Below are positions 17,845 through 28,799 of a stretch of DNA of 64,000 bases, one piece after another (position 1 is the stretch's first letter; the number at the start of each line of letters is the position of its first letter). The notes under the pieces are model-generated. The model made no database searches. It was not told the DNA's origin and was given only the letters and a program-made list of their open reading frames with translations. Made by a program: the position numbers and the translations under genes. The stretch is from Tubulanus polymorphus. Lineage: Eukaryota > Nemertea > Palaeonemertea > Tubulaniformes > Tubulanidae. The DNA lies in assembly GCF_964204645.1 (NCBI RefSeq), contig NC_134031.1, forward strand, positions 9,586,501 to 9,650,500, in the 5' to 3' direction.

Positions 17845-18215
17845 ATGGAGAGTAAACAAGTACACAGTGAGAACAACAAATCATTTCTAGATAGAATCAA
17901 AGATACTACAAATGCTAAATCAGTAGATTATAAATTCAAAAAGGTAACAGAATTAATAATTCATAAGAAATATTTAATTACAAATATTGATGCAGTTACT
18001 AATAGATATGGTAGTAAATTAGTTATCCACTTAGAATATGAAGGATTAAAAGGAAATAAATATAAATTCAGAACATATTTACCAGATAGATTTCATAGAT
18101 TATCAAGTGAAGATTTAGAAGAATTATGTTCAGGTGATTTCTTTTTCATATATAAGGGTAAGAATGAAAAGGGCACCATGAAATAGATTTTGAATAACTT
18201 CTAAAATCAATTTTA
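17845..18215 (+). pseudogene. MESK early protein (113 aa plus out-of-frame end)
   Basis: It starts MESKQVHSENNKSFLDRIKD. The protein has a polar N-terminus, then LITNIDAVTNRYGSKLVIHL, then FRTYLPDRFHRLSSEDLEEL, then FFFIYKGKNEKG. A frameshift near 18,175 removes the last acidic residues (compare DIDFE in the copy at 12,770). It lies between the terminal hairpin and the polymerase gene, which suggests a role in early or replication functions. The paralogue at 11,715 shows the family is duplicated in this virus. Function is unknown; an OB-fold single-strand binder is a guess. Confidence 0.6.
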
Positions 18216-18235
18216 ATAAGAAATTGGATATTAAA

Positions 18236-21200
18236 ATGGAAGCAAATAAGTACTACTGTTCAACATGTAAAATTGATATAGATAAATCTCAAAAAGCAAG
18301 ACAAAATAAAACTAAAACACTTTTAGAGAATAAATTGAAATTAGAATATAAAGATGATATATTAGAAACTAAATTAGATGGATTTAAGAATGAAAAAGAA
18401 ATATATAAATGAGATACATGTAATCAATCATTCAGCAACAAAAGATATTATAAAGAACATTAAAATCTAAAAGTCATATTAGAAATATGAATAATGATAT
18501 TTGAGGTGAAGATTATTTTGATAATAATAAAAATAAACCGATGACAATTAAAAGAATAAAAGATACTCTAAATAATAAGAAATTATACATGGAAGATGTA
18601 AGAAATTATATTAATTCATTAGATAATAAAAAAGAAATAGAAATAACTGAAGCATTTAAAAGTGATATTGGACCAGCCGTAATTGAGTTTAAATTTCATA
18701 AAGGTAAAACATTAGAAGAAAATGAAAAACATTTAGAATATATGAAAAATATTATAAGAATAATTACAGACGTAGAATACCCTAAAATTAGTATATCTTC
18801 TAAAGTAAAGTTTATAAAATCTGAAGATAAACCAATATATAATATAAATTCTCATTCGCAACATATCATTTCAAAACAGCATATAGATGATAGATTAGAT
18901 AAATGTTATAATGAAATAAAAAGTAAAATAGAAGAGAAATATTTTAAAGGATCAGGTTTAATATTTGATGAAATAATATTTATGACTTTATATGTAGACA
19001 ATATAAAATATAATAAGTTAACTAAATCACAACCAATAGATGAAAATAATTTATCATATTATAAAGATGAAAATATAAATGGATCAAGTTATATTAAACT
19101 ACCATTTAAAACTAATGCTGTTATAAATGTATAAAATGAAGATGATAAATGTTTTCTATGGACAATAATTAGTTGCTTACATCCAGTTGAAGATTATAAT
19201 CAACATATTTATAGATTAACAAATTATAAACAATTTGAAAATAATTATAAAATAGATAATTATCCAGTTAGAATTAAAGATATTCCAAAAATAGAAAGAG
19301 ATAATAATATAAAGATAAATGTGTTTGATTTAGTCAAATTACCAAAAACAAAAGGTAACAATATAAAACATTATACATTAGAACCTCTATACCTATCAAA
19401 AGATTATGATTCAAATGATGTTATAGATATATTATATTATGAGAATCATTATATGTGGATTAAAAGAATCGATTTTTTTTTTCAAATCAGAAAATGATAA
19501 TACTCGTAAAATATATCGTATAGTATATAGGAAATATATCTTATATTATGTAGAAATGTTGAGATAAATTCAGTAATGAAAGTGCATTATTAAATCATAA
19601 ACAATTATGTGAAAATCATGATTATTGTAAAATAGTTTTACCAAATGAAAAAAACAAGATATTAGAATTTAAGAAATATGATTACAGGAATAAAGTACCA
19701 TTTCTAATATATGGAGATTGTGAATCACTAAATAAAGAATTAACTGATCAAGTTAGAAAAGAAATATATTATAAAAGAAAGAATTTTAAATTCTAATGAA
19801 AATGATGTAATTGATTATTCAGATCCTCTAATAACAAATACTATTATAAAGAATCATCAATCAGCTGCAGCTTTCGGGTTATATATAAAATCTGATTATC
19901 CAGAACTAATTGAAAGTCAATATTATAATTATAGAAATGAAAATGTTATCAATCATTTTTGTGACTTATTAATTGAATATGAAATCAAATTTAGTAAACT
20001 ATTAGATACAAATAAAGAAATAATTATGACAGAAGAAGATAAAGAAGAATTGGAGTTTGCTGATAAATGTTATTATTGTGAAAAACTGTTTAATCTTAAA
20101 GATAAAAAAGTTAGAGATCATGATCATTTGAATGGAAGGTTTAGAGACGCAGCGCACGAGAATTGTAACTTACAAGCTAAGAGAATTAACTTTGTTCCAG
20201 TTATATTTCATAACTTATCAGGGTATGATGCACATTTATTTATCAAACAGCCATAAACATGTCATAAAATAGAAGAAATCAATTATGAAATCTGATTAAA
20301 TTTAAATAGATCAAAAGATAAAATACCAACATATAAATTTAAAATGTTAGCTGAAACATCTGAGAATTATATATCTTTCCAATTTGGGTGTCTAAGATTT
20401 ATAGATTCATATAGATTTTTAAGCAGTTCATTAGATAATTTATCAGAATCATTAGTTGATGATGAATTAAAAATATTAAAGCAACATTACCCAAATAATG
20501 ATGATTTTCAATTAATGAGATATACGGGAGCAATTCCATATTCATTTTATAAATCGCATAATGATTTCAATATAACTGAATTATAACTGAAGAACAATTC
20601 TATGATGAATTAAAAAATGAATATGTTAAAGGTGAAGTATATAACAGAACATTGAATATTTGGAATCATTTCAAAATAGAAAATCATGGACAATTAGTAG
20701 ATTTATATTTAAAATTAGATGTACTATTATTAACTGATATATTCGAAAGGTTTAGAAATGTAAATCTAAAATATTTTAATATTGATCCATGACATTGTTA
20801 TTCTAGTCCAGGTTTAACTTGGGATTGTGGTTTAAAATTTACAGATATAAAATGGATTTGTTAACAAATATAGATCAATTACTATTATTTGAAAAATCTA
20901 TAAGAGGAGGAGTGTCAGGTGTATTAGGTGATAGATATTTCAATGTAAATGATAACCCTGGATATAAATTATTATATATAGATGCAAATAATCTATATGG
21001 TTGGGCAATGATGGAACCTCAGCCTTATGGAGTATTTGAAATAACTGAAGTTTTACAGTATGAAAATAATGATAAATTTGATTGGAAGAAAATAATTCTA
21101 GATATTGCGGATGATTGAACATATTAAATTTAAATCTAGAAATCTAGCATACTGTCCCGAACATAAAACTGTAACACATGAAGAATTATCAAATTACAAA

Positions 21201-23309
21201 AAAAGAATTAAACCTGAAAATCATATTCATACAGAAAAGTTAATGGTAACTCAGGAAGATAAATATAAATATAGCTGCAAGCAGCGATAACGGGTTTCTG
21301 CCTTTCTGGATAGAATGTCGTTCAGGGATGCGAGCAAAGATTTCACACGAAATCAGTTCGTCACATTCCGTTTTTTGAAAGGGTGCCACCTAGGGGTCAA
21401 CTCACAACATGGATATGTTGACCCACATGTGCTACTACTCACAAAGTACTAATGTTTTGGGGGAAATAACATCGTGAAGAACGAAGCTACGGTGTTTTTA
21501 TCATTCGCTAGTGACAGTTTAAGCGCATCGGTTATTATTGGTTCCGAAAAAAGTCGACTAGATAAGAAAACCGAATTTGGCCCAAAGCACAAATTTGGCC
21601 TATAGGGTAAATTATGCAGGAGGAAGGCCTTATAGTGTTACTATTAGTAGAGGAGTGACAAGTCAGTCTGACAAGTCAAGCGATCAGATGAGGACTACAA
21701 TTCACCGACGCTGACATTTTCTGACGCTAACTAGTATGACCCACCTTTTGGACCGGACCAATTCAATTCAATTAAGAAAACGCGTACCGGTACAATAAAT
21801 AAATAAACCGCTGTTGATTTTTCGAAGTATTGATATCCACGAACAAAACTATACTATCATAGAATGTTTAAAATGAACTGCTTTTAATAACAGTATGAAT
21901 AAACTTACTTCACAAACAAGGAAGTACATTTTTAACTCGTGAACCCCAGTTATTCACAGTAACCTGTGATTTGGATATTCTCGGAGCCTTCCTTCTTTAG
22001 TTATTTATGAAATGAGGTCACAAACTTTCAGATACGCGCCAGTGTGCACGCCAATGCGCGCCATGATTGATGATTGCTATTTCCACCGGTGTTATCTTTA
22101 AGTAACTTCAAGTTTAAAATAGGAAGCACTGTACATCTATAGAAACTACTAGCAGCAAGAGACTGTTATATTATTATCAGAGTTTAACATTTCGTTTCAA
22201 AGTTAATAGTAGTCAAATCTAATAGAAGATGATTTTTATGTGACGAAACCAGTGGAAAATATGTTAAAATAATCAGCAGGAATCCAATAGGGTTTCTGCC
22301 GAGGCTGCAGAAACCCTAATTATGTAGTACATTATAGAACGTTAAAATTCTATTTGAATCAAGGAATGATTCTAAAAATAGTACATAGGTATATTTCATT
22401 CAGTCAATCTAAATGGTTAGAAAAATATATAGATTTTTACACTACACAATGAACTAAAGCTAAAACTGATTTCGAAAAAGATTTCTTCAAGTTAATGAAT
22501 AATGCATTCTATGGTAAGACTCGTGAAAATATTAGAAATAGAAATGATATTGAGTTAGTTAGCAATGCTAAAAGAATTAGACATTTACAATCATATCCAA
22601 AGTTTGTAGGTAACGGAATATTTGATGAAAATTTAGCAGCTGTAAAAATGAAAAGAACTTCTATGAAATTTAATAAGCCGATTTATGTTGGTGCTTCAGT
22701 TTTAGAAATATCAAAATTACTAATGTATGAATTTTACTATAACGTTACAGCCTCATATTGGAGAAAAGAATATAGAAATCTTTTATATTGATACTGACAG
22801 TTACATATTAAAGATTAAAACTAATAACATAACAGATGATTTAAAAACATTAAAACATCATTTTGATTTCAGTAACTATCCTAAATATCATGAATTCTTT
22901 AACAATGATAATAAAAAGGTGCCTGGTAAATTCAAAGATGAATTAGGAGGTGAAGAAATTATTGAATTCATTGGAATTCGATCAAAAATATATTCATATA
23001 AAACTAAAACTCATGAAGCTAAAAAGTTAAAAGGAATAACCAAAAGTGTAGTAGAAAAGAATATTCATTTCGAAGATTACATCAATTGTATATTTAATGA
23101 AGAAGTTAGAAAACATAAGATGAAATGTTTAAGATCAGAAGGTCATGAAATGTTTATTGAAGATAAGTTTGAACCCATTTGATGATAAAAGATATATTTT
23201 AGATGATGGAATTCATACAGTCGCGTACGGTTGCAAATTAGAAGAATACTTAAAATTTAAAAGAGAAGAAACAAAAGAGAATGATACAATGAAAAGAATG
23301 ATACAATGA
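18236..23309 (+). pseudogene. polB: Zinc-finger / family B DNA polymerase (Polinton type), most complete copy
   Basis: The gene encodes a replicative DNA polymerase. In order it has an N-terminal C2H2 finger (CSTCKI...), a degenerate second finger, a region with CFLWTIISCLHP (about 19,152), a further Cys/His segment, exonuclease motifs DCE in FLIYGDCESL (about 19,710) and FHNLSGYDAHLF (about 20,209), and a CYYC...DHDHLNGRF...HENCN insertion resembling endonuclease VII (20,062-20,175). Next are ExoIII-like DVLLLTDIFERF, palm motif A DANNLYGWAM (about 20,981), motif B LMNNAFYGKT (about 22,492) and motif C YIDTDSY (about 22,786). It is interrupted by an element at 21,270-22,319 and by many stops, several of them TGT to TGA. 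The end of the frame is shifted at about 23,180. All catalytic motifs are still legible, so decay is recent relative to the other modules. Confidence 0.93.
21270..22319 (+). mobile_element. Helitron-like element inside polB (1,050 bp)
   Basis: The left end is TATAGCTGCAAGCAGCGATA then ACGGGTTTCTG. The right end is the hairpin AGGGTTTCTGC (22,289-22,299) facing GCAGAAACCCT (22,307-22,317), then AA. PolB sequence is found on both sides with no duplicated target bases. The interior shares the TTCTCGGAGCC block, the ACATTTCGTTTC block and the GGAAAATAT block with the other copies. There is no ORF of note. Confidence 0.7.
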
Positions 23310-23365
23310 AAAGAATTGTAGCGTGTTAATCAAATCAAATTTTAGTAAAAAAATATGTATAATAA

Positions 23366-24055
23366 ATGGAGTCGGAGCAAACACAAACTATCAATATTAC
23401 AAATAGTGTTGTTAATATTTATCATAAGAAATGTTCAAAATGTGAATTGAATAAACAACTCTCGGATTATTATAATTATAAAACTCAGAAAGATGGTAAG
23501 CAAAGTTATTGTAGAACCTGTGTTAAAGAAATGAATAAGCAATACCGAGCAAATAATCCAGATTATCAAAAGGAATGGCGAAATGAGAATCCAGAATATT
23601 TAAGAGATTAGAAGAAAGATAATAGAGAACATTATAATGAGTATCAAAATAATTACCAAAAAGATATAAAACGGATCTTAATTTTAAATTGAAACAATGT
23701 TTAAGTTCTAGATTAACAAAATTATTCAGTAAAGAAACGCATTCAGCCACACTATCTAATTTATTGGGATGTTCAGATGAATTTCTCAAATCATGGATAA
23801 TATATCAGTTTAATGATGAAATGAATGAAAAAAACTATGGTGAATACTTTCATATTGATCATGTGTTACCAATATCGAAATTTGATATGAACGATGAATA
23901 CAATCAAAAGCTAATCTGGAGCTGGAAAAACTTAAGACCTTAAGAAAAAGTTGGAAATATTAGGAAAGGAAACAAACTTGATATGAAATTATATTTAGAT
24001 CAACTGAATAAAGCAAAGACATTTGTTGAATTATGGAACTCAACACGATGAAATA
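23366..24055 (+). pseudogene. HNH endonuclease, copy 2
   Basis: It starts MESEQTQTINITN after GTATAATAAATGG. It shows CSKCEL and YCRTC pairs, then stops (TAG at 23,609) and a frameshift, then GCSDEFLKSWI, EYFHIDHVLPISKF and NLRP, the HNH core. A TAA replaces the codon after RP, and further breaks follow towards the end. It lies 57 bases after the end of polB in the same direction, which places the nuclease in the early module. Compared with copy 1 it has an extra YRANNPDY/RNENPEY segment, a short repeat typical of this class. Confidence 0.75.
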
Positions 24056-25341
24056 TACGTTGAATGAAAAATAAGTTGAATCTCAAGCGCTTAGAAAACC
24101 GGTAACTCTCGATGTATGTCAAACTGCCTATGCAATTATACTAGCATCCGTCGCATGTTATTTCAGTTGAATGGGGAGTACCTCATTTGAATATTGATCG
24201 AACGCGCTCTTTCAGTTGAAAAGAAATATTCAATTTCATCATAAAAGAACAGCCGTTAACATCGCGGCAGACAGTGTTTGGCTAGTGAATAACTGGCAGT
24301 TATAAGCGTGCAGTGCATAAGCATAGGAACGCATAGGATATTCTCTCTCGAAACACAATTAGGAGTTTACAGTTATAAATGTAAGTACTGTTTTTGTTGT
24401 TATTAAGACGCCGGGAAACGTTAAACATGTTTAAGTGTATTAATCTATATTTGACAACTACAACTTCAAGTTTACAACTTCAGTTTTATTCTACGCTAGA
24501 TATTTATCTTTTAGATAACAAAATGCTACGCGTTACAAGAAGACCATTGCTATTTGAGTCATGAAAGTGAATATGGAAGGATGTGAAATCAGAAATTACG
24601 GATATTTCAAATCATGAGACTGTAGCAGTTTAGCCATACTTTATAGACTTTCAATGCATTACGTTTGCTGGAATTTCAATTGCGTCATTCAGCTGTTGTT
24701 AATGGTTACAGTGACAGATGTTGTATTATACTTTATTGATTCCTGCATTCCACACATACCTTACCGCTCCTCTCAGGACCGGCTTGGAATGTGGAAATCG
24801 ATACTGACTGTAGAATAAAATACATATGTTTATGAATAGTAATTCCACCAGGCGTTTCGTTGAATTGATTTTCAGTTTGAGGATTTATTATCGAGGATCC
24901 GAAATGACTTATCTGGACAGTTATAGTTACCGCTCCTATAGATAGACAATAGTAGTGAGATATTGAATCCTAATTTAAATAAAAAGTGAAATAACAATGA
25001 CTTCAACTATATAGTGAATTCTATTATGAGGAGAGAATCCCACAATGATAATAAAAAGTCCGAAAATGAAACTTCGAGATAGTAGTTTATTTCAACGTTT
25101 CTCCGTGACATTCTCTCTGAATCAGACATCGTTAGCGATAACATAGGCCTACCGAACCGAACCGTAAAAGCGTTCTATTTTTATATCGCTACGATGTACG
25201 ATCAGATTGTGTGTGTAAAAAATCAATAATCTAACGTGAAAACTATTAGCGTGCGCGTATCACCGCGCCTACCTGTCTGTCTATTGTATTAAGCTTCCCG
25301 CGCCGTAGTTTTGTTTTGAATGCTGGGGTGCTATTAGCAGT
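24056..25341 (+). mobile_element. 5' region of the hAT-like element, non-coding
   Basis: No ORF of interest. Bases 24,330-24,540 share ordered blocks with 2,650-2,815 (minus), including AAATGTAAGTACTG, a likely exon end with a GTAAGT donor. A GAAATATTCAATTTC stretch near 24,220 resembles a weak heat-shock element. The stretch probably holds the promoter and a non-coding first exon plus intron of the transposase gene. Precise element ends are not visible. Confidence 0.4.
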
Positions 25342-25677
25342 TTGTTCGTCATGGATCGTAAGATCATAGACAGGTGCTCTTCTGTAGACCCATCAGGGGG
25401 GGGGGGGGTTGATAAAGGATTAAAAAATCCGTGGAAATGGAATTGGTTAGAGACTGTTATCGACGATGTTCCCCTCGCTGAATGTATAAGAAAAATCAGC
25501 GTTGCTGGAAGAGCATTATGCATCTGGTACAACAGCGAAATAAACTATGGTGCACGGGGAAAGGTTGCTATTACTGATCACGTAAAAGCAAAAAATCACA
25601 AAGATATAGATAAAGACAGAAGAAGTAATTACAATCTACCAGGTATGCTTCCTTCGTTTTTGAACCAAAAGTTTTAG
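25342..25677 (+). CDS. hAT-like transposase, N-terminal zinc-finger exon
   Basis: The frame has a glycine run encoded by a G10 tract (25,397-25,406), then LKNPWKWNWLETVIDDVPL and a zinc-finger-like region (CIWYNSEINYGARGKVAI, then a histidine pair near residue 80 in HVKAKNHKD). This KNPW-W--W...C--C--I-YG--G---L--H---H type of finger precedes many invertebrate hAT-like proteins. One cysteine of the finger appears replaced by tyrosine. A poly-G tract in a coding region is prone to length change, so the start is uncertain. Confidence 0.5.
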   Translation: MFVMDRKIIDRCSSVDPSGGGGVDKGLKNPWKWNWLETVIDDVPLAECIRKISVAGRALCIWYNSEINYGARGKVAITDHVKAKNHKDIDKDRRSNYNLPGMLPSFLNQKF

Positions 25678-25852
25678 CAAGTCGGTACCTTAGTTTGTTC
25701 TGTGGAAAAAATTTCTGCAGGAATCCCGGCTGCAGAATTTTATTTGCAGCTTTTAGATATGAAATTAGATCAAATAATTTGAGGCCTAGACATTCGGTCT
25801 AAGAATAAATAGAAACAGACAATCGATTGAGTCTTCAATGTTTACTTCGCAG

Positions 25853-28036
25853 GGTCTTCAACATCACAACAGGAGAAACCGTATGGTCTTTGGCAAGCAT
25901 TTAAAGATTCACCATCCACTGTAAATGAGAGCAGTCGTCCGAAAGTTGAACCTTTCATTCCAGTCCATAACCGGGTTCTTCATTCTGAGGCTATGCTGCT
26001 TGCATTCATTGCCGACAAAAACATGTCATTTAGCATTGTTCCGGATATGATAGATCTGATTAAAGCCTTATGTAAAGACAGAAATGCCCTGTCGCACTTA
26101 CAAATGTCCAGAGTTACAGCATCGTACAAAATGAAACATGGCTTGGCCAAGACGTTTTCAGATCAGTTAAATGAAGAACTAAATGAGAACTTCTTCTCTC
26201 TCAACATCGATGAAGCAACAAGTTTAAGTCTGAAAAAAGTTCTCGCCAGTTTTTATTCACCCGTCGAGAAAAAAATCGTGTTTCGTCATGTCTCTTCACT
26301 TGAGGTCATCTCGGCTAAAAGTGAAAGTATTTTTAACGAGGTCATTGGCGAGTTGGACCGTCGGCAGATATCTTATGATCATTTAATGTCCGTTCTTGTT
26401 GATTCATGTAATGTCATGCGTGGCTGCAGTTCGAGACCAGGTTGCGTGATAAGGTCCCTTACCTTCTAAACATCGACGGCGACTCGGCGCACCACGTACA
26501 CAATTCGTCAAAACAGTTTACCAATTGTTTTGATAAAGTGATCGAAAAGCTAATTACAGATCTGTACAATGATTTGAAATGGTCACCTGACTTGCGCGAT
26601 GATTACCTTCGTGAAATATGTTCTTTGTTAGGATTTAACTTCACGATGCCCGAAAGATATGTTGTTACCAGGTGGCTGTCTTTGCACGATGCCGCTGTTG
26701 ATTTAGAACGTAAGTTACACAGTGTTCTACTTCGGTTTTTTGAATCCAGGTGATCGCGTTATATATCTAGCCCGTTGCGTAGAAATTGATCGGCGCTTGG
26801 GTATTTCAGAACCTGCACGAGTTCGCATTAAAGAGATACAGCCAACTGTAAAAAACAAGAAACTTACTGAGGACGGAAAAGCAAGAAAAAATCGAATTAC
26901 CGATCGATTGTTTGTCGACCGAAAACGGACAGTTATGTACCTGAATTTCCTGATTTCAGTTTTGCCTTTTCTGAAAAAATACGTTCTGAAAGTTCAAAAG
27001 TGAGAGCCGTTGATACATAAGCTTATTGATGAACAAGTCAGTGTATTCCGGGAATTTCTCTGTTGCTTTATTCGGCCTGACAAGATCCCTGCCGATGATC
27101 GAAAATTAGTTGGTATCGATTTTGATATTTTTACGATGAAACCGAGTGAAATGTTTGTTGGAGACAAAGCCTCAAAACTTATCAGTGAGAATCCAAAAGA
27201 TCTACTTGTCAATGAATTTTACGACAAAGTCAGAAAGGCCTACATCTCTTGTGCTAAATATTTGGCAAAGAAACTACCGCTTAACAGTAAGACACTGTTA
27301 CGTATAGCTGCAATTGATCCAGCATGTCGCGTTCATACCTTGACCTTGAAATATCTAAAGGATTTGCCAAATATAGCAACATATGTTCTGAATTCAGATG
27401 AGGTTGATAGCTACCAACTTGAGGTACACCGTTACACGGCTGACAAGACACTCCCAGAAGCTATTTCTGACGAGTCAATGCCGGTGCGTATAGACGAATG
27501 GTGGTCGCACGTGGCTAAAGCATATCCTTATCTTTCAAAAATGGTATTTGCGCTCCCAAGTTGTTTCACATGCCCACTAGTTGAAAGTTCATTCAGCGAA
27601 ATGTCGAATATTGTGGATACTACATCCAACCGGTTGAATATATCAACATACAGTGCCTTACAGACAGTGAAGTATTCGTTGGCTGGAAAGTCGGCTGTGG
27701 ATTTTTTCAATAGAAATGACATTCGCCGCGATCCCATCCATCCCACGGGTTTGAACGTAAACATGGCTTCAGGCACGTTTATAAGCAAGAACTCGAAGAA
27801 ACAAAAGAAAAGCGGGAATCTCATTTAAAAGCGATCCAAGCACGGAAAACTGAAACAATCTCAAAACGAAAAGCAAGAGAAACGAATATCGAGACGGCGA
27901 AAAGAGCTAGGATCGTTCATGCAGCAGCCGCCCAGACCAAAGCCAAAAGGGCCGATCGAAATGAGATTCTTCAGAAATTAGCAGAGAAGCGTCGGCGGAA
28001 ATTGAATTTTTGCTCGGCTTATATTCTTTGTCCTTA
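25853..28036 (+). pseudogene. hAT-like transposase, catalytic and dimerisation part
   Basis: The first part (to about 26,425) contains SLNIDEATSLSLKKVLASF, the region with the first catalytic acid, and VDSCNVMRG. After a frameshift come DGDSAHHVHN, FKWSPDLR-like, and the RW block in VVTRWLSLHDAAVDLE. One TGA (27,001) follows, then a long C-terminal half with a hATC-like dimerisation segment: EWWSHVAKAYPYL, LVESSFSEMSNIVD, NRLNISTY. Near 27,780 the frame shifts to a Lys/Arg/Glu-rich tail ending at 28,036. Only about three changes break a gene of about 700 codons, so it was active or conserved fairly recently. A poly-A signal lies at 28,272. Confidence 0.65.
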
Positions 28037-28271
28037 ACCTGTAATTCATGGCTATAATTCGTGTTTGTTTTGTTAGAACTATCATTTTCCGTTGTATGAA
28101 AATAGTTTCAGAACGAGAGATGGTTAAACTGGACTCTTAAACGAGTTTAATCTAAATTGTTTGAAAGTTTACGGTTAAACTGATTCCTGCGTGATCTGGA
28201 TCCCGTGTGATTGTAATACTGTATAATATGGCAAATTAAATAGTTTAATATCTCTTCTTGTGTGTTGAAAT

Positions 28272-28277
28272 AATAAA
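28272..28277 (+). terminator. Polyadenylation signal AATAAA
   Basis: A canonical AATAAA lies about 235 bases after the end of the transposase frame and fits its 3' end. Confidence 0.4.
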
Positions 28278-28444
28278 ACTCAAAAAGATACCCTTATCGG
28301 ATTATCATTGTGTTATTGGTTTGTGTCCAGGAGTGAATTTCAGAATCCGTAACTTAATAATTCATGGGCCCCCTTTTTTTAGCCGAGGAAATGAGAATCG
28401 TTATCCCATTAGCAATGGACCGCGCCGGCGTTGAAATAAGAATT

Positions 28445-28585
28445 CCCGAGTACCGACTGCTAGCGCCACTGTGTTCGATTGCCTTAACATATCATGCCTC
28501 AGTACCGACTGCTAGCGCCATTGTGTTCACATGCCTTATCATAATGATGCCTCAGTACCGACTGCTAGCGCCACTGCGTTCCGTA
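28445..28585. repeat. Three direct repeats of about 52 bases
   Basis: The unit AGTACCGACTGCTAGCGCCA followed by (C/T)TG(T/C)GTTC occurs at about 28,448, 28,501 and 28,554. Spacing is near 52 bases. No function is evident. Confidence 0.75.
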
Positions 28586-28799
28586 CGGCGATCGCTTTTC
28601 AATAAGAAATAATATATGTCAGTGAATTATTAAATGTTTTCCAGTAGGTTATATAGTGTCAAGGTAAATTCATATATGTTTAAAGATTTCTGCGGATTTC
28701 AATACCTCCTGTTTTCATCCCTGTATTATACCAGAAAATAGGTCAAATGATAAAATCATTGAAAATAAACCAAGATTATTATCAATGGACTAAAATAAG

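Noticed and set aside
18400-22450. Alternative genetic code with TGA as Trp or Cys in the viral polymerase
   Set aside because: The stops replace several different residues, all three stop codons occur in frame, and the second copy has normal codons at some of the same sites. This is decay.
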